Source of the DNA: Caulobacter sp.
Lineage (GTDB): Bacteria > Pseudomonadota > Alphaproteobacteria > Caulobacterales > Caulobacteraceae
Length of the DNA stretch: 64,000 bases
NCBI GenBank assembly: GCA_030645575.1
Contig: JAUSMJ010000081.1
Location: 1-64,000 of the forward strand
Direction: 5' to 3'
A program made the position numbers and the translations under genes. Shown here piece by piece: positions 43,080-51,767 of this stretch. The notes beneath the pieces were generated by a model that saw nothing but the letters and a program-made list of their open reading frames with translations, made no database searches and had not been told where the DNA came from. The number at the start of each line of letters is the position of its first letter. The first letter of the stretch is position 1.

Positions 43080-46000
43080 CTAGGCCATCAACCAGCCACG
43101 GTCCCAGGCCATCAACACATTCTCGGACGTGCCCCATGGCACATAGATCTCATGCGGATTCCTTTCGGAGCCCGGGCCGGGACTATCGAGGATGCCGGGT
43201 GGAACGTCGTCACGGCCCGTGAACCAATCGACAAATGGATCGTCTCCCAGCCCGCCGCCAGCCAGCGTGGAGCCGCCCTCATGGGTAAGGCCGCCGGCTG
43301 TCGCGAAGATCGCGAAGGCGTCAGCATCCTTGGCCTCACCGGGACCCGTCGCGGGGGCCGATGATCCGGGGGCATGGTCGGTTCGCCCCTCGAAATAGCC
43401 ATACTGGATGAAGTGAAGGGTGGCGGCGGCCTGGTCGGTCCCGAACACCGCTCGCAGGTCGCCATAGTTGGACAGATACTGCGCCGCGTCGAAGGCGTCC
43501 CGCGAACGGCCTTCGGAGAAGCCGTTGGTGATGAAGTGCCGTGTGGCGGCGGCTTGGTCGTTTCCGAAGGCCCCGATCAGATCACTGTAGGACGCGACGT
43601 ACTGCAGGGCGTCGAAGGTGTCTCGCGAACGCCCTTCGGAGAAGCCGTACTGGATGAAATGCGCCGTCGCGGCGGCCTCGTTGGTACCAAAGGCGCCGAT
43701 CAGGTCATTGTAGGAAGCGACGTACTGCGCCGCGTCGAAGGCGTCACGCGCGCGGCCCTCGGAGAAGCCGTTGGTGATGAAGTGCCATGTGGCGGCTGCC
43801 TCGTTGGTTCCGAAGGCCCCGATCAGATCACTGTAGGAGGCGACGTACTGCAGGGCGTCGAAGGCGGTGGTCGAGCGGCCTTCGTCGGCGCCATGGTTCA
43901 AGTAATGCCGCAGGAGAAGTTCGCTGTCCGCGCCGAACGCCCCGATCAGATCGTTGTGGGACGCCCCATAGCGCAGCGCGTCAAAGCCGGTGATCGTCCG
44001 GCCTTCCGCCAGGCCATATCGGACGTAATGCTCGGCCGCCGCGAAACTGTCGGACCCAAAGGCGCGCGCCAGATCGACGTTGGAGGCGGCGTACAGCCAT
44101 GCGTCGAACGCCCCGGGATCGCGGCCTTCGGCGCGGCCATACAGTTCGAAATGCTGGCGCGCGGCCTCGGCGTCGGCGCCGAACGCGACCCGCAGGTCGG
44201 CGTAGCTGGCCAGATAGCCGAAGGGGTTGAAGCTCTGGGTCTCGAACTCGGCGAGGCTGATCGAGGTCGCGCCGCCGTCGAAACTGACCCGCTCGACATT
44301 GCTGATCCGGTCCGTCTCCGATCCGCCCCGCACGCTGAAACCCTCGGCGGTTCGCAGCACGGTATAGCCCCGCACCCCGCCCTCCAGCATCAGAACATCG
44401 GTTCCAGATCCGCCGTCCATAACGTCAGAGCCGCGACCACCGATCAGGATGTCGTCGCCGGCACCGCCGTAGATGAGGTCGTTGCCCGCGCCGCCATCCA
44501 AGTGATCATTGCCCGAATCACCAGACAAGTCATCCGCTGCAGAACCGCCAATGATTGTGTCCGAACCATCCCCGCCAGAAACCACGACTCTCCGATCAGT
44601 GACACCTCCGTCCAGCTGATCAGCGCCGTCACCGCCATAGAAGTAAATAGTGCTGTTAGCGATATCCGTTCCTGTAAGAGACCCGATTCGAACAATGTCG
44701 GCACCAGCCCCGCCTTCGATCGACAATTCTTCATAGTCATCGACTGTTAACAAGGCAGCACCAGTTCGGTCGTCCGTCAGAAGGACTCGTCCGCTGCCAT
44801 CGGATCCGAATACAAAAGAACTCGCCGAAGTAATGGGAGCCCGTATCTGAATAGCGTCAATACCACTGGCTCCAGTCAACTCGCGGACTTCTGAGCCCAC
44901 GGTCCAGGATGATGCGACGGCATCCTCGAGATTCGAAGCCGCTTCGGGATCGAGACGATGCACCCACGCACTAGTTGCGTTCATCACCGCTTGCCGAAAA
45001 CCTGTACTACCATCCATCTCATATTCACGGATGGTGCCAGTGTCCGGCGTCGTATTATCTACCACCCAAACGTGTCGCGCCCCTCCCGAGTTGGTAACTT
45101 GTGTCACGACGAACGAATGGACGCCGCCGTACCCCGCCATGTGGATTCGGACTAAGTCCCCCGGCTGCACGACGCCAAACCAGTTCGGACTATTAGATAC
45201 CAGAGACCAGTGGTCCCAGAAAACATCGCCCGAACCATTCCCCGGCACGACGTAGACAGTCTGAATGCCAGCATCAATTACATGACTCTGAGTTGCGTCG
45301 GTATAGTGGCCGTTATGGTCAAAAAACCGTTCACCTGCCTGATCTGCGACCAGCCAAACGAATCCGGTGCAATTTTCTTTGCCCCATGCCGCCCCAATAT
45401 ACATTCGTGCGATTTGCACAATTTCGTCGGGCGTGGCACCATTCGGCGTCAGATCATCATAAGGAATGACGGCGTTGGCCCCGATTGGCCGTGGGCCGGT
45501 CGGGTCGCCCGTCACATTGATACGAACTTGCAAGTCGGCGCTGTCGCGGCCTTGGTTGTCATAGACCTCGACAAGGATATCGTTTGAACCGGCGCTCGGC
45601 CCTGTCACATATGTCAGGCGAGATATCTGGGAGGTGGCGACGTCTACATAATTTGACGTGATGCGCTGGCCATCCAGCGCGAAATACCCGGCACCTTCAG
45701 TTGAATCCCAAAACCGGATGCGCGCCACGCTCCCGTCACTGTCCGAGTAATCTGAGAACAATTGCGTCGCCGAGATCACCTGATTTGTCCCGAAAGCGAC
45801 GCTGGCTGGCCCCCTCACAGATGGGGCAAGATTGCCACCCGAAGCGGCCACGGAGACGCGCACCTGGAGATCGTTACTGTCGCGGCCTTGATTGTCGAAC
45901 GCTTCAATGACGAGGTCGTTTGTCCCCGCGACATTTCCAGTGACATAGGTGAGACGCGCGAGTTGGCCCGGTGCAACGTCAATATGGCTTCCCGAAATTC

Positions 46001-47876
46001 GGGCTCCGTCGTAGGCAAGGTATCCAGCGCCGGGTGTCGTGTCCCAAAATCGAATGAAAGACACCGATCCACCGCTGTCCGTAGCGCTGGTGAATAGCTG
46101 TGATCCGGTAAGTGTTTGGCCGGATATTGCATTGACGTAGGAAGGCCCTGCGATAATCGGGGCTATGTTGACGCCTGCGTTGGTGAGGTTGATCCGAACC
46201 TGGAAATCGTTGCTGTCGCGGCCTTGATTGTCGAACGCTTCAATGACGAGGTCGTTTGTCCCCGCGACATTTCCAGTGACATAGGTGAGACGCGAGAGTT
46301 GGCTCGGCTCGACATCAATATAGCTTCCCGAAATTCGGGCGCCGTCATAGGCAAGGTATCCAGCGCCGGGTGTCGTGTCCCAAAATCGAATGAAAGACAC
46401 CGATCCATCGCTGTCCGTAGCGCTGGTGAATAGCTGCGTCGCGGCAACGATCTGGCCTGTCGAGAAGGTTACAGATAATTGACCGGAGACAACGGGTGCC
46501 GCATTTGTTGTGGTCGAGACATTGGTCGCACGGATTAGGTAGGTACCGGTGCCGCTGGTGGTCGAGGAACCTACCGACAGGTAGTAGGTACCTGCGGTCG
46601 TAGCCGTGAAGCCGCTGATACGGGAGTTCAATCCGGAGCCGCCGTCGTCGTCCGAGGTGATCGAGTTCCCTGAACTGTCTCTCAGCCGCAGGAACGGATC
46701 GGAGAGCATTCCCGGAAGGGGTGGGCTGCCTTCCAGGTCGAACTGGTAAGTCTCTCCCGCCGACAGCGTGATCTTGAACCAGTCGGTGTCGCCCGCCGTC
46801 TCGATGTTTCCCGTCGCCCTCCCGCCAACGCTGATCGTCCCCGTTGTCGATGTCGTGGAGGCGTAGTCGTCCGCGGGCGCGATCTCCGTGACCTTGGCGC
46901 GGTAGGTTCCCGTCCCGTTGGGGTTGAAGCCTGCTCCCGCCGCGACGAAGAAGGTCCCCGTCGTCGTCGCGGTGTAGGTGAAGCGCGAGTTGAGCCCGAT
47001 GCCGCCGTTGTCGCTTTCCGCGACCTTGGTGTTACCCGTCGAGTCCCGCAGGCTCATATAGGGATCGACCAGCGTGCCGAATGCCGTGCCGCTGCCTTCC
47101 AGGTCGAACTGGTAGGTCTTGCCGGCCGTCAGGGTGATCTTGAACCAGTCGGTGTCGTTGACCGTCTCGATGTTCCCCGTCGCCGTCCCGCCAACGCTGA
47201 TCGTCCCGGTCGTGGAGGTCGTCGATGTATAGTCATCCGTTGGTGGCGGCGCCGCCGTTTGCGTCGCGCTCACCCGGTAGGTGCCGGTGCCGCTCGGGGT
47301 CGCTGAGCCGGCCGATAGGTAGTAGGTGCCGGACGTGGTCGCCGTGAAGCCGCTGATCCGGGCGTTCAGCCCCGTGCCGAGATCGTCATCCGAGGTGATG
47401 GAGTTGCCAGAGCTGTCCCTCAGCCGCAGAAATGGATCCGGCAGCGTACCTTGACCTGAATCGGAACCCTGAAGGTCGAACTGGTAGGTCGCCCCAGCCG
47501 TCAAGGTAATCCGGAACCAGTCCGTATCACCAACCGTCTCGATGCTGCCGGTCGATGAACTCCCGACGCTGACCGTCCCGGTGGTGGCGGTTGTGGAGCC
47601 GTAGTCGTCCCCGCTGGAACTGGATTTGGAATTCGCTTCAGATGGGAGCTCAAGCGCGACGCCCCCCCCGGTCGGCGCGACCGCGATCCAGCCGTTGAGA
47701 TCGAGGCTGGACGCCATCCCGATGCCGGCGGGGGCGGATTGCACCCAGCCGTTCGTTGGCTGAAGCGGCTCCGTCTCCTCGGGCGCGCGCCAGGGCGTTG
47801 GCAATGGAGCAAACGTGTCGCGGTCACCTTCGCCTGGCGTGGCGTACCGCCCCATTCCCCGAACGTAGTGTTTCAC
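43080..47876 (-). CDS. Giant RTX protein: PPC domains, Ig-like repeats, cysteine-peptidase domain, 41-residue repeats
   Basis: This 1598-residue putative type I substrate has no Sec signal. Order: three bacterial pre-peptidase C-terminal (PPC) domains (about 90-205, 214-330, 335-452; 'GDTDWFKITLTAGKTYQFDL'-type); three ~110-residue beta-rich repeats (458-566, 569-677, 682-789); a predicted NlpC/P60 or papain-like domain (about 800-975) with Cys836 in 'WGKENCTGFVWLV', His920 in 'GYGGVHSFVV' and Asp940 in 'HVWVVDN'; RTX nonapeptides (1055-1160); seven 41-residue repeats (1216-1502); tail with 'DPFVDW' ending 'GWLMA'. The GTG at 47876 has GGAAGGGG upstream. The middle third is visibly less GC-rich than its neighbours. 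Confidence 0.9.
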   Translation of the reverse strand: MKHYVRGMGRYATPGEGDRDTFAPLPTPWRAPEETEPLQPTNGWVQSAPAGIGMASSLDLNGWIAVAPTGGGVALELPSEANSKSSSSGDDYGSTTATTGTVSVGSSSTGSIETVGDTDWFRITLTAGATYQFDLQGSDSGQGTLPDPFLRLRDSSGNSITSDDDLGTGLNARISGFTATTSGTYYLSAGSATPSGTGTYRVSATQTAAPPPTDDYTSTTSTTGTISVGGTATGNIETVNDTDWFKITLTAGKTYQFDLEGSGTAFGTLVDPYMSLRDSTGNTKVAESDNGGIGLNSRFTYTATTTGTFFVAAGAGFNPNGTGTYRAKVTEIAPADDYASTTSTTGTISVGGRATGNIETAGDTDWFKITLSAGETYQFDLEGSPPLPGMLSDPFLRLRDSSGNSITSDDDGGSGLNSRISGFTATTAGTYYLSVGSSTTSGTGTYLIRATNVSTTTNAAPVVSGQLSVTFSTGQIVAATQLFTSATDSDGSVSFIRFWDTTPGAGYLAYDGARISGSYIDVEPSQLSRLTYVTGNVAGTNDLVIEAFDNQGRDSNDFQVRINLTNAGVNIAPIIAGPSYVNAISGQTLTGSQLFTSATDSGGSVSFIRFWDTTPGAGYLAYDGARISGSHIDVAPGQLARLTYVTGNVAGTNDLVIEAFDNQGRDSNDLQVRVSVAASGGNLAPSVRGPASVAFGTNQVISATQLFSDYSDSDGSVARIRFWDSTEGAGYFALDGQRITSNYVDVATSQISRLTYVTGPSAGSNDILVEVYDNQGRDSADLQVRINVTGDPTGPRPIGANAVIPYDDLTPNGATPDEIVQIARMYIGAAWGKENCTGFVWLVADQAGERFFDHNGHYTDATQSHVIDAGIQTVYVVPGNGSGDVFWDHWSLVSNSPNWFGVVQPGDLVRIHMAGYGGVHSFVVTQVTNSGGARHVWVVDNTTPDTGTIREYEMDGSTGFRQAVMNATSAWVHRLDPEAASNLEDAVASSWTVGSEVRELTGASGIDAIQIRAPITSASSFVFGSDGSGRVLLTDDRTGAALLTVDDYEELSIEGGAGADIVRIGSLTGTDIANSTIYFYGGDGADQLDGGVTDRRVVVSGGDGSDTIIGGSAADDLSGDSGNDHLDGGAGNDLIYGGAGDDILIGGRGSDVMDGGSGTDVLMLEGGVRGYTVLRTAEGFSVRGGSETDRISNVERVSFDGGATSISLAEFETQSFNPFGYLASYADLRVAFGADAEAARQHFELYGRAEGRDPGAFDAWLYAASNVDLARAFGSDSFAAAEHYVRYGLAEGRTITGFDALRYGASHNDLIGAFGADSELLLRHYLNHGADEGRSTTAFDALQYVASYSDLIGAFGTNEAAATWHFITNGFSEGRARDAFDAAQYVASYNDLIGAFGTNEAAATAHFIQYGFSEGRSRDTFDALQYVASYSDLIGAFGNDQAAATRHFITNGFSEGRSRDAFDAAQYLSNYGDLRAVFGTDQAAATLHFIQYGYFEGRTDHAPGSSAPATGPGEAKDADAFAIFATAGGLTHEGGSTLAGGGLGDDPFVDWFTGRDDVPPGILDSPGPGSERNPHEIYVPWGTSENVLMAWDRGWLMA
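43371..44231 (-). repeat. Seven 123-bp coding repeats in giant RTX gene
   Basis: These seven units encode the same 41-residue repeat as the M10 protease. The first three are diverged ('FGADAEAARQHFELYG' type); the last four are nearly identical to units 2-5 of the neighbouring gene. The pattern suggests recent homogenisation of the distal units. Confidence 0.9.
45505..46510 (-). repeat. Three ~330-bp coding repeats (Ig-like domains) in giant RTX gene
   Basis: Units share 'FIRFWDTTPGAGYLAYDGAR' and 'LVIEAFDNQGRDSND'. The first two are close to identical over long stretches of DNA, while the third is diverged. Each unit is beta-rich, resembling cadherin- or Ig-like spacer domains of RTX adhesins. 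Confidence 0.85.
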
Positions 47877-48117
47877 AGCGGCGCCCCTTCCGGCCAAGAG
47901 CCCAAGGATGTTTCGGCCGGCGCGAACTCGCCCCAAATGGGCAAGGGCCCAACGACTTAATCATAGGTTAATCACGGTTTCCCTTGTTGCGATAGCAGCG
48001 TTCGCTGACAGGTTGCCGTTGTCCGCTTGTTCGCCCCACCTCCGGTTGGCCCGCCCCCGCTTGTGGAATAAGCTCCTCCCGCGAACGGGCGCGCGCTCGA
48101 ACTCGAAAGAGTCAGTC

Positions 48118-49863
48118 TTGAAGATTCTCGGCGTCGAGCTTCCGGAACCCATGGCCGCCGCCTTTCGGGCGTGCCGGCCGCATCTGGTCGGCATCGTGGT
48201 GTTCAGCGGGTTGCTCAATCTGCTATTCTTGGCGCCCTCGATCTACATGATGCAGGTCTATGACCGCGTGGTGCCCACGGGCGGGTTGCTGACGCTGCTG
48301 TTCATCACCTTGGCGGTGGCCTTCGCCCTGGCCACGCTGGCGCTGCTCGACGGCGTCCGCGCCCGGCTTCTGGTCCGGGCCGGACTGCGGCTCGACAGGG
48401 TGCTGGCCGGGCCGCTGCTCGACAAGCTGATGGCCCATGCCGCGCCCGGCGCGCCGATCCAGGGCATGCGCGAGTTCGACATCCTGCGTCAGACCCTCTC
48501 GGGGCCCGCGGCGCTGGGCTTCCTCGACGCGCCCTGGACGCCGATCTATCTGATCGTCGCCTTCATGCTGCACCCGGCGCTGGGCCTGCTGACCATCGTC
48601 GGCGGCGCGGCGCTGGTCGTTCTGGCCGTGCTCAACGAGCGGTCGATCAAGGCCGGGTCGCAGGCGGCGGCCAGGGCGAGCGGCGCCGCCTATGCCGCCC
48701 AGGAGGCGGCGGCCCAGAACGCCGACATCGTTCGCGCCCTGGGCATGACGGGCGCGCTGCGCGAGCGCCAGCTGGCCGACCGCCGCACGGGTCTGGGTCT
48801 CGCCGGCCGGGCTCAGTTCACCGGCGGCGCCTTCGCGGCCGGGACCAAGTTCCTGCGGCTGTTCCTGCAGTCGGCCGCGCTCGGACTGGGCGCCTGGCTG
48901 GCGGTCGAGCGGCAGATCTCGGCCGGCGCCATCATCGCCGCCTCGATCCTGATGAGCCGGGCGCTGCAGCCGGTCGAGCAGGTGGTCGGCTCCTGGAGCG
49001 CCGTCATCCAGGCCCGCGGGGCCCTCCAGACCCTGGCCGAGCTGTTCGCGGCCGGTGACCGGGAGACGCCGCGCACCCAGCTGCCTGCGCCGAAAGGCGC
49101 CCTGCGCTTCGACAAGGTCTTCCAGCGGGCGCCCGGCGTGGAGGCGCCGGTGCTCAAGGGCGTGTCCTTCGCGCTCGCGCCGGGAGAGGTGCTTGGCGTC
49201 GTGGGCCCCAGCGGCGCCGGCAAGACAACCCTGGCCAGACTGGCGGCTGGCGCGGTCGCGCCGGACGCGGGCGCGGTGCGCCTGGACGGCGCCAGCCTGG
49301 CCGACTGGGATCCAGACCGCCTGGGCCGCCATGTCGGCTACCTGCCCCAGGACAGCGCCCTGATCGCGGGCAGCGTTCGCGACAACATCTCCCGCTTCGC
49401 CATATGGCGGGGAGAGGAACCTTCGGCGATCGACGCGGCTGCGGTCTCCGCTGGCCAGGCGGCCGGGGCGCACGAGATGATCCTTCGGCTACCCAACGGC
49501 TACGACACCTTGCTAGCCTACGGCGGCCGGGGCCTGTCGGCGGGCCAGGCGCAACGGGTGGCGCTGGCCCGCGCCCTCTACGGCGCCCCCGCCCTGCTGG
49601 TGCTGGATGAGCCCAATTCCTGCCTCGACACCGAGGGCGAGATGGCCCTGGCCAAGGCCATCGCCGACGCCAGGACCCGCGGGGCCTCGATCCTGATCAT
49701 CGCCCACCGCCCCGGCGTTCTGGCGATCGCCGACCGCTTGCTGGTCCTGCGCGATGGCGTTGTGGAACGCGTCGGGCCGCGCGCTGAAGTGCTGACCGCC
49801 ATGGCCGGGGCCGCGCGGCCCGCCGCCAACTTCAACGTCGTTGAACTGAAGGGTCCGCAATGA
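48118..49863 (+). CDS. Type I secretion ABC transporter (PrtD/RsaD-like)
   Basis: This 581-residue inner-membrane exporter half-transporter has N-terminal membrane segments 'FSGLLNLLFLAPSIYMMQVY' and 'DRVVPTGGLLTLLFITLAVA', and 'LGFLDAPWTPIYLIVAFMLH', all typical of PrtD/HasD/RsaD. The ATPase domain has Walker A 'GPSGAGKTT' (363-371), signature 'LSAGQAQRVALARAL' (about 472) and Walker B 'LLVLDEPNS' (about 495). A TTG at 48118 preceded by GAAAGAG is the likely start. It overlaps the HlyD gene (ATGA) and is divergent from the giant RTX gene. Confidence 0.95.
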   Translation: MKILGVELPEPMAAAFRACRPHLVGIVVFSGLLNLLFLAPSIYMMQVYDRVVPTGGLLTLLFITLAVAFALATLALLDGVRARLLVRAGLRLDRVLAGPLLDKLMAHAAPGAPIQGMREFDILRQTLSGPAALGFLDAPWTPIYLIVAFMLHPALGLLTIVGGAALVVLAVLNERSIKAGSQAAARASGAAYAAQEAAAQNADIVRALGMTGALRERQLADRRTGLGLAGRAQFTGGAFAAGTKFLRLFLQSAALGLGAWLAVERQISAGAIIAASILMSRALQPVEQVVGSWSAVIQARGALQTLAELFAAGDRETPRTQLPAPKGALRFDKVFQRAPGVEAPVLKGVSFALAPGEVLGVVGPSGAGKTTLARLAAGAVAPDAGAVRLDGASLADWDPDRLGRHVGYLPQDSALIAGSVRDNISRFAIWRGEEPSAIDAAAVSAGQAAGAHEMILRLPNGYDTLLAYGGRGLSAGQAQRVALARALYGAPALLVLDEPNSCLDTEGEMALAKAIADARTRGASILIIAHRPGVLAIADRLLVLRDGVVERVGPRAEVLTAMAGAARPAANFNVVELKGPQ

Positions 49864-51233
49864 CCTCCGCCGATGCGGATCTGGCGCCTGATCGCCCCGC
49901 CAGGGACGTGGAGATGCTTGACCGCCTCGGCGACGATCCGCGCGACGATCTGCGTTGGGGCGCCGGGATCGCTGCGGCCTTCTTCATCTTGTTCCTCGGC
50001 TGGGCGGCGGTCACCCGGCTGGACGCGGGCGCCTATGCTCACGGCGTCATCGCCGTTTCCGGCAACCGCCAGGCCGTCCAGCACCGCGAGGGCGGGGTCG
50101 TCAGCGCGATCCATGTGACGGAGGGCCAGATGGTGACCAAGGGTCAGGCCTTGGCCGAGATCGCCGCCGGAGAGCTGCGCGCCAACGAACGGGCCATGAC
50201 GGGCGAGGTGTTCGCCCTGGTGGCCCAACGGGCTCGTCTGAACGGCGAGCGCGTCCATGCTGTCGGGTTCTCCGCCCCCCCAGAGTTCGCCTCCCTACCG
50301 ACCGGCGACCGGATCCTCGCCGACGAAGCCATGACTTTGCAGCGTCAGCAGTTCGAGGCCCGGCGTCGGTCGATCCACGCGCAGCGGGGTGTGCTCAGCC
50401 AGCGCATCGGTCAGATATCCGAGCAGATCACCGGCTATGAACGTCAACTGGCCGCCAACCGCGAACAGCAGCGGCTGATCGGCGAGGAACTCGAGGGCAT
50501 GCGCAAGCTCGCCGCTCAAGGTTACGCACCGGTCAACAAGGTCCGCGCGCTGGAACGGACCGAGGCCGCACTGACCGGAGAAGACGGCTCCTACCGCTCC
50601 CAGATCGCCCGCTCGGGCGAGGCCATCGGCGAGACTCGAATGCAGCTCCTCTCGATCGACCGCCAGATGATGGAAGAGGTCGCCGGCCAGCTGCGCGACG
50701 TTCAGGTTCGGCTCGACGAGTTGCAGCCCAAGCTCGCGGCCATCCGCGATCAGGTGGCCCGAGCCGTCGTTCGCGCTCCGGAAGGCGGCAAAGTGGTCGG
50801 CATGACCGTATTCACGGTGGGCGGGGTGGTCGGTCCGGGCGCGACCCTGATGGAGATCGTGCCGCAGGATCGCGTCCTGGTGATCCAGGCCATGGTCGCG
50901 CCAGGTGACGCCGATGACCTGAAGATCGGTCAGGAAACACAGATCCGCTTCACCTCATTGCATGAGCGCGACCTGCCCATCCTGAAAGGCCGGCTGACCA
51001 AACTTTCCGCCGACAGCTTCGTCGATGAGAAAACGGGCCAACGCTTCTTCCGCGCCGAGGTCTCGGCGCCGCCGAGAGAGCTTGATCGCATCCGCAAGGT
51101 GCGGGGCCCGCGCACAGGCCTGCAGGCAGGTCTGCCTGTCGAGGTGTTGGTGCCCCTGCGCAAGCGCTCGGCGCTGGATTATCTGCTGGAGCCGCTGCTA
51201 CAGGCCTTCTGGCGCTCGGGGCGCGAACATTAG
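49860..51233 (+). CDS. Type I secretion membrane fusion protein (PrtE/RsaE-like HlyD)
   Basis: This 457-residue periplasmic adaptor has one N-terminal membrane anchor (about residues 34-52), 'AHGVIAVSGNRQAVQHREGG' (first lipoyl half), a long coiled-coil arm (about 150-290) and 'VRAPEGGKVVGMTVFTVGGV' (second lipoyl half), then a beta-barrel with 'LKGRLTKLSADSFVDEKTGQ'. The pattern matches PrtE/RsaE adaptors. It is translationally coupled to the ABC transporter. No TolC-type outer-membrane channel gene lies in the window; it may be encoded elsewhere, as in some Caulobacter-like loci. Confidence 0.95.
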   Translation: MTSADADLAPDRPARDVEMLDRLGDDPRDDLRWGAGIAAAFFILFLGWAAVTRLDAGAYAHGVIAVSGNRQAVQHREGGVVSAIHVTEGQMVTKGQALAEIAAGELRANERAMTGEVFALVAQRARLNGERVHAVGFSAPPEFASLPTGDRILADEAMTLQRQQFEARRRSIHAQRGVLSQRIGQISEQITGYERQLAANREQQRLIGEELEGMRKLAAQGYAPVNKVRALERTEAALTGEDGSYRSQIARSGEAIGETRMQLLSIDRQMMEEVAGQLRDVQVRLDELQPKLAAIRDQVARAVVRAPEGGKVVGMTVFTVGGVVGPGATLMEIVPQDRVLVIQAMVAPGDADDLKIGQETQIRFTSLHERDLPILKGRLTKLSADSFVDEKTGQRFFRAEVSAPPRELDRIRKVRGPRTGLQAGLPVEVLVPLRKRSALDYLLEPLLQAFWRSGREH

Positions 51234-51236
51234 CCC

Positions 51237-51510
51237 CGCTAGCGCCACGGGCTTGCGCTTCAAGGCATGGATCACGTGTCGGTAGTCCACTACGTGACTG
51301 TGCTTGCCATTGGGATGCGCGCGCGCGGCATGGTCATCTGAAGGCTGGCGCACAGATAAACGTCAAGGCGGTCGCCGTGGAGTCGCGCCCGCGGTCGGTG
51401 GCCAATCAGGCGCGATGGCGTGCTGTAGAACACCTTGCGCAGGACAAAGCCGCTGGACGAGGTCACGGTGACGATGGCCTCTTCATAGTCGGCTGTCCGG
51501 CGCCCGGCAG
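51237..51510 (-). pseudogene. IS21-family transposase (IstA) C-terminal remnant
   Basis: The minus strand reads 'DYEEAIVTVTSSSGFVLRKV', then 'FYSTPSRLIGHRPRARLHGD' and 'RLDVYLCASLQMTMPRAR'. After a frameshift it continues 'HVVDYRHVIHALKRKPVALA', which is the conserved C-terminal block of IstA. The upstream part is also out of frame and no istB follows. It abuts the stop of the membrane fusion gene, so an IS21 element inserted and decayed at the border between the secretion and polysaccharide loci. Confidence 0.8.
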
Positions 51511-51767
51511 GTCCTTGAGGGCCGCCCGCTTACCGCAGGCCTTTGCGGGCATGCTCCCCGCAGGTAGTGTCGGTCCACATGTGACACTCCGTTGATGCTT
51601 CGCCACACCAACCGAATTATAAGCCACTGATATCACCCAACTTCCTTTTCGATCAGACACTAACTCCATCGCCACCCTCGGTCAGTCTTCTGCTTGCCCA
51701 CCATCGCGCGAAATCCACGCCCACGATCCGCGAAATGCCCAATGAACCCGCCGCAAGGACTCCGCCG
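51511..51767. other. Spacer between IS21 remnant and glycosyltransferase gene
   Basis: No convincing gene is seen here. The half near the remnant may be further decayed IS sequence. The half near the glycosyltransferase (from about 51600) is more AT-rich and should contain its promoter. Confidence 0.4.

Noticed and set aside
40700-44231. Periodic repeats as a possible CRISPR array
   Set aside because: The repeats are 123 bp, have no spacers, stay in frame and encode a 41-residue protein unit.
45762-46447. Several short plus-strand frames opposite the Ig-like repeats of the giant RTX gene
   Set aside because: They recur with each repeat unit and are only the complement of the repeated coding sequence.
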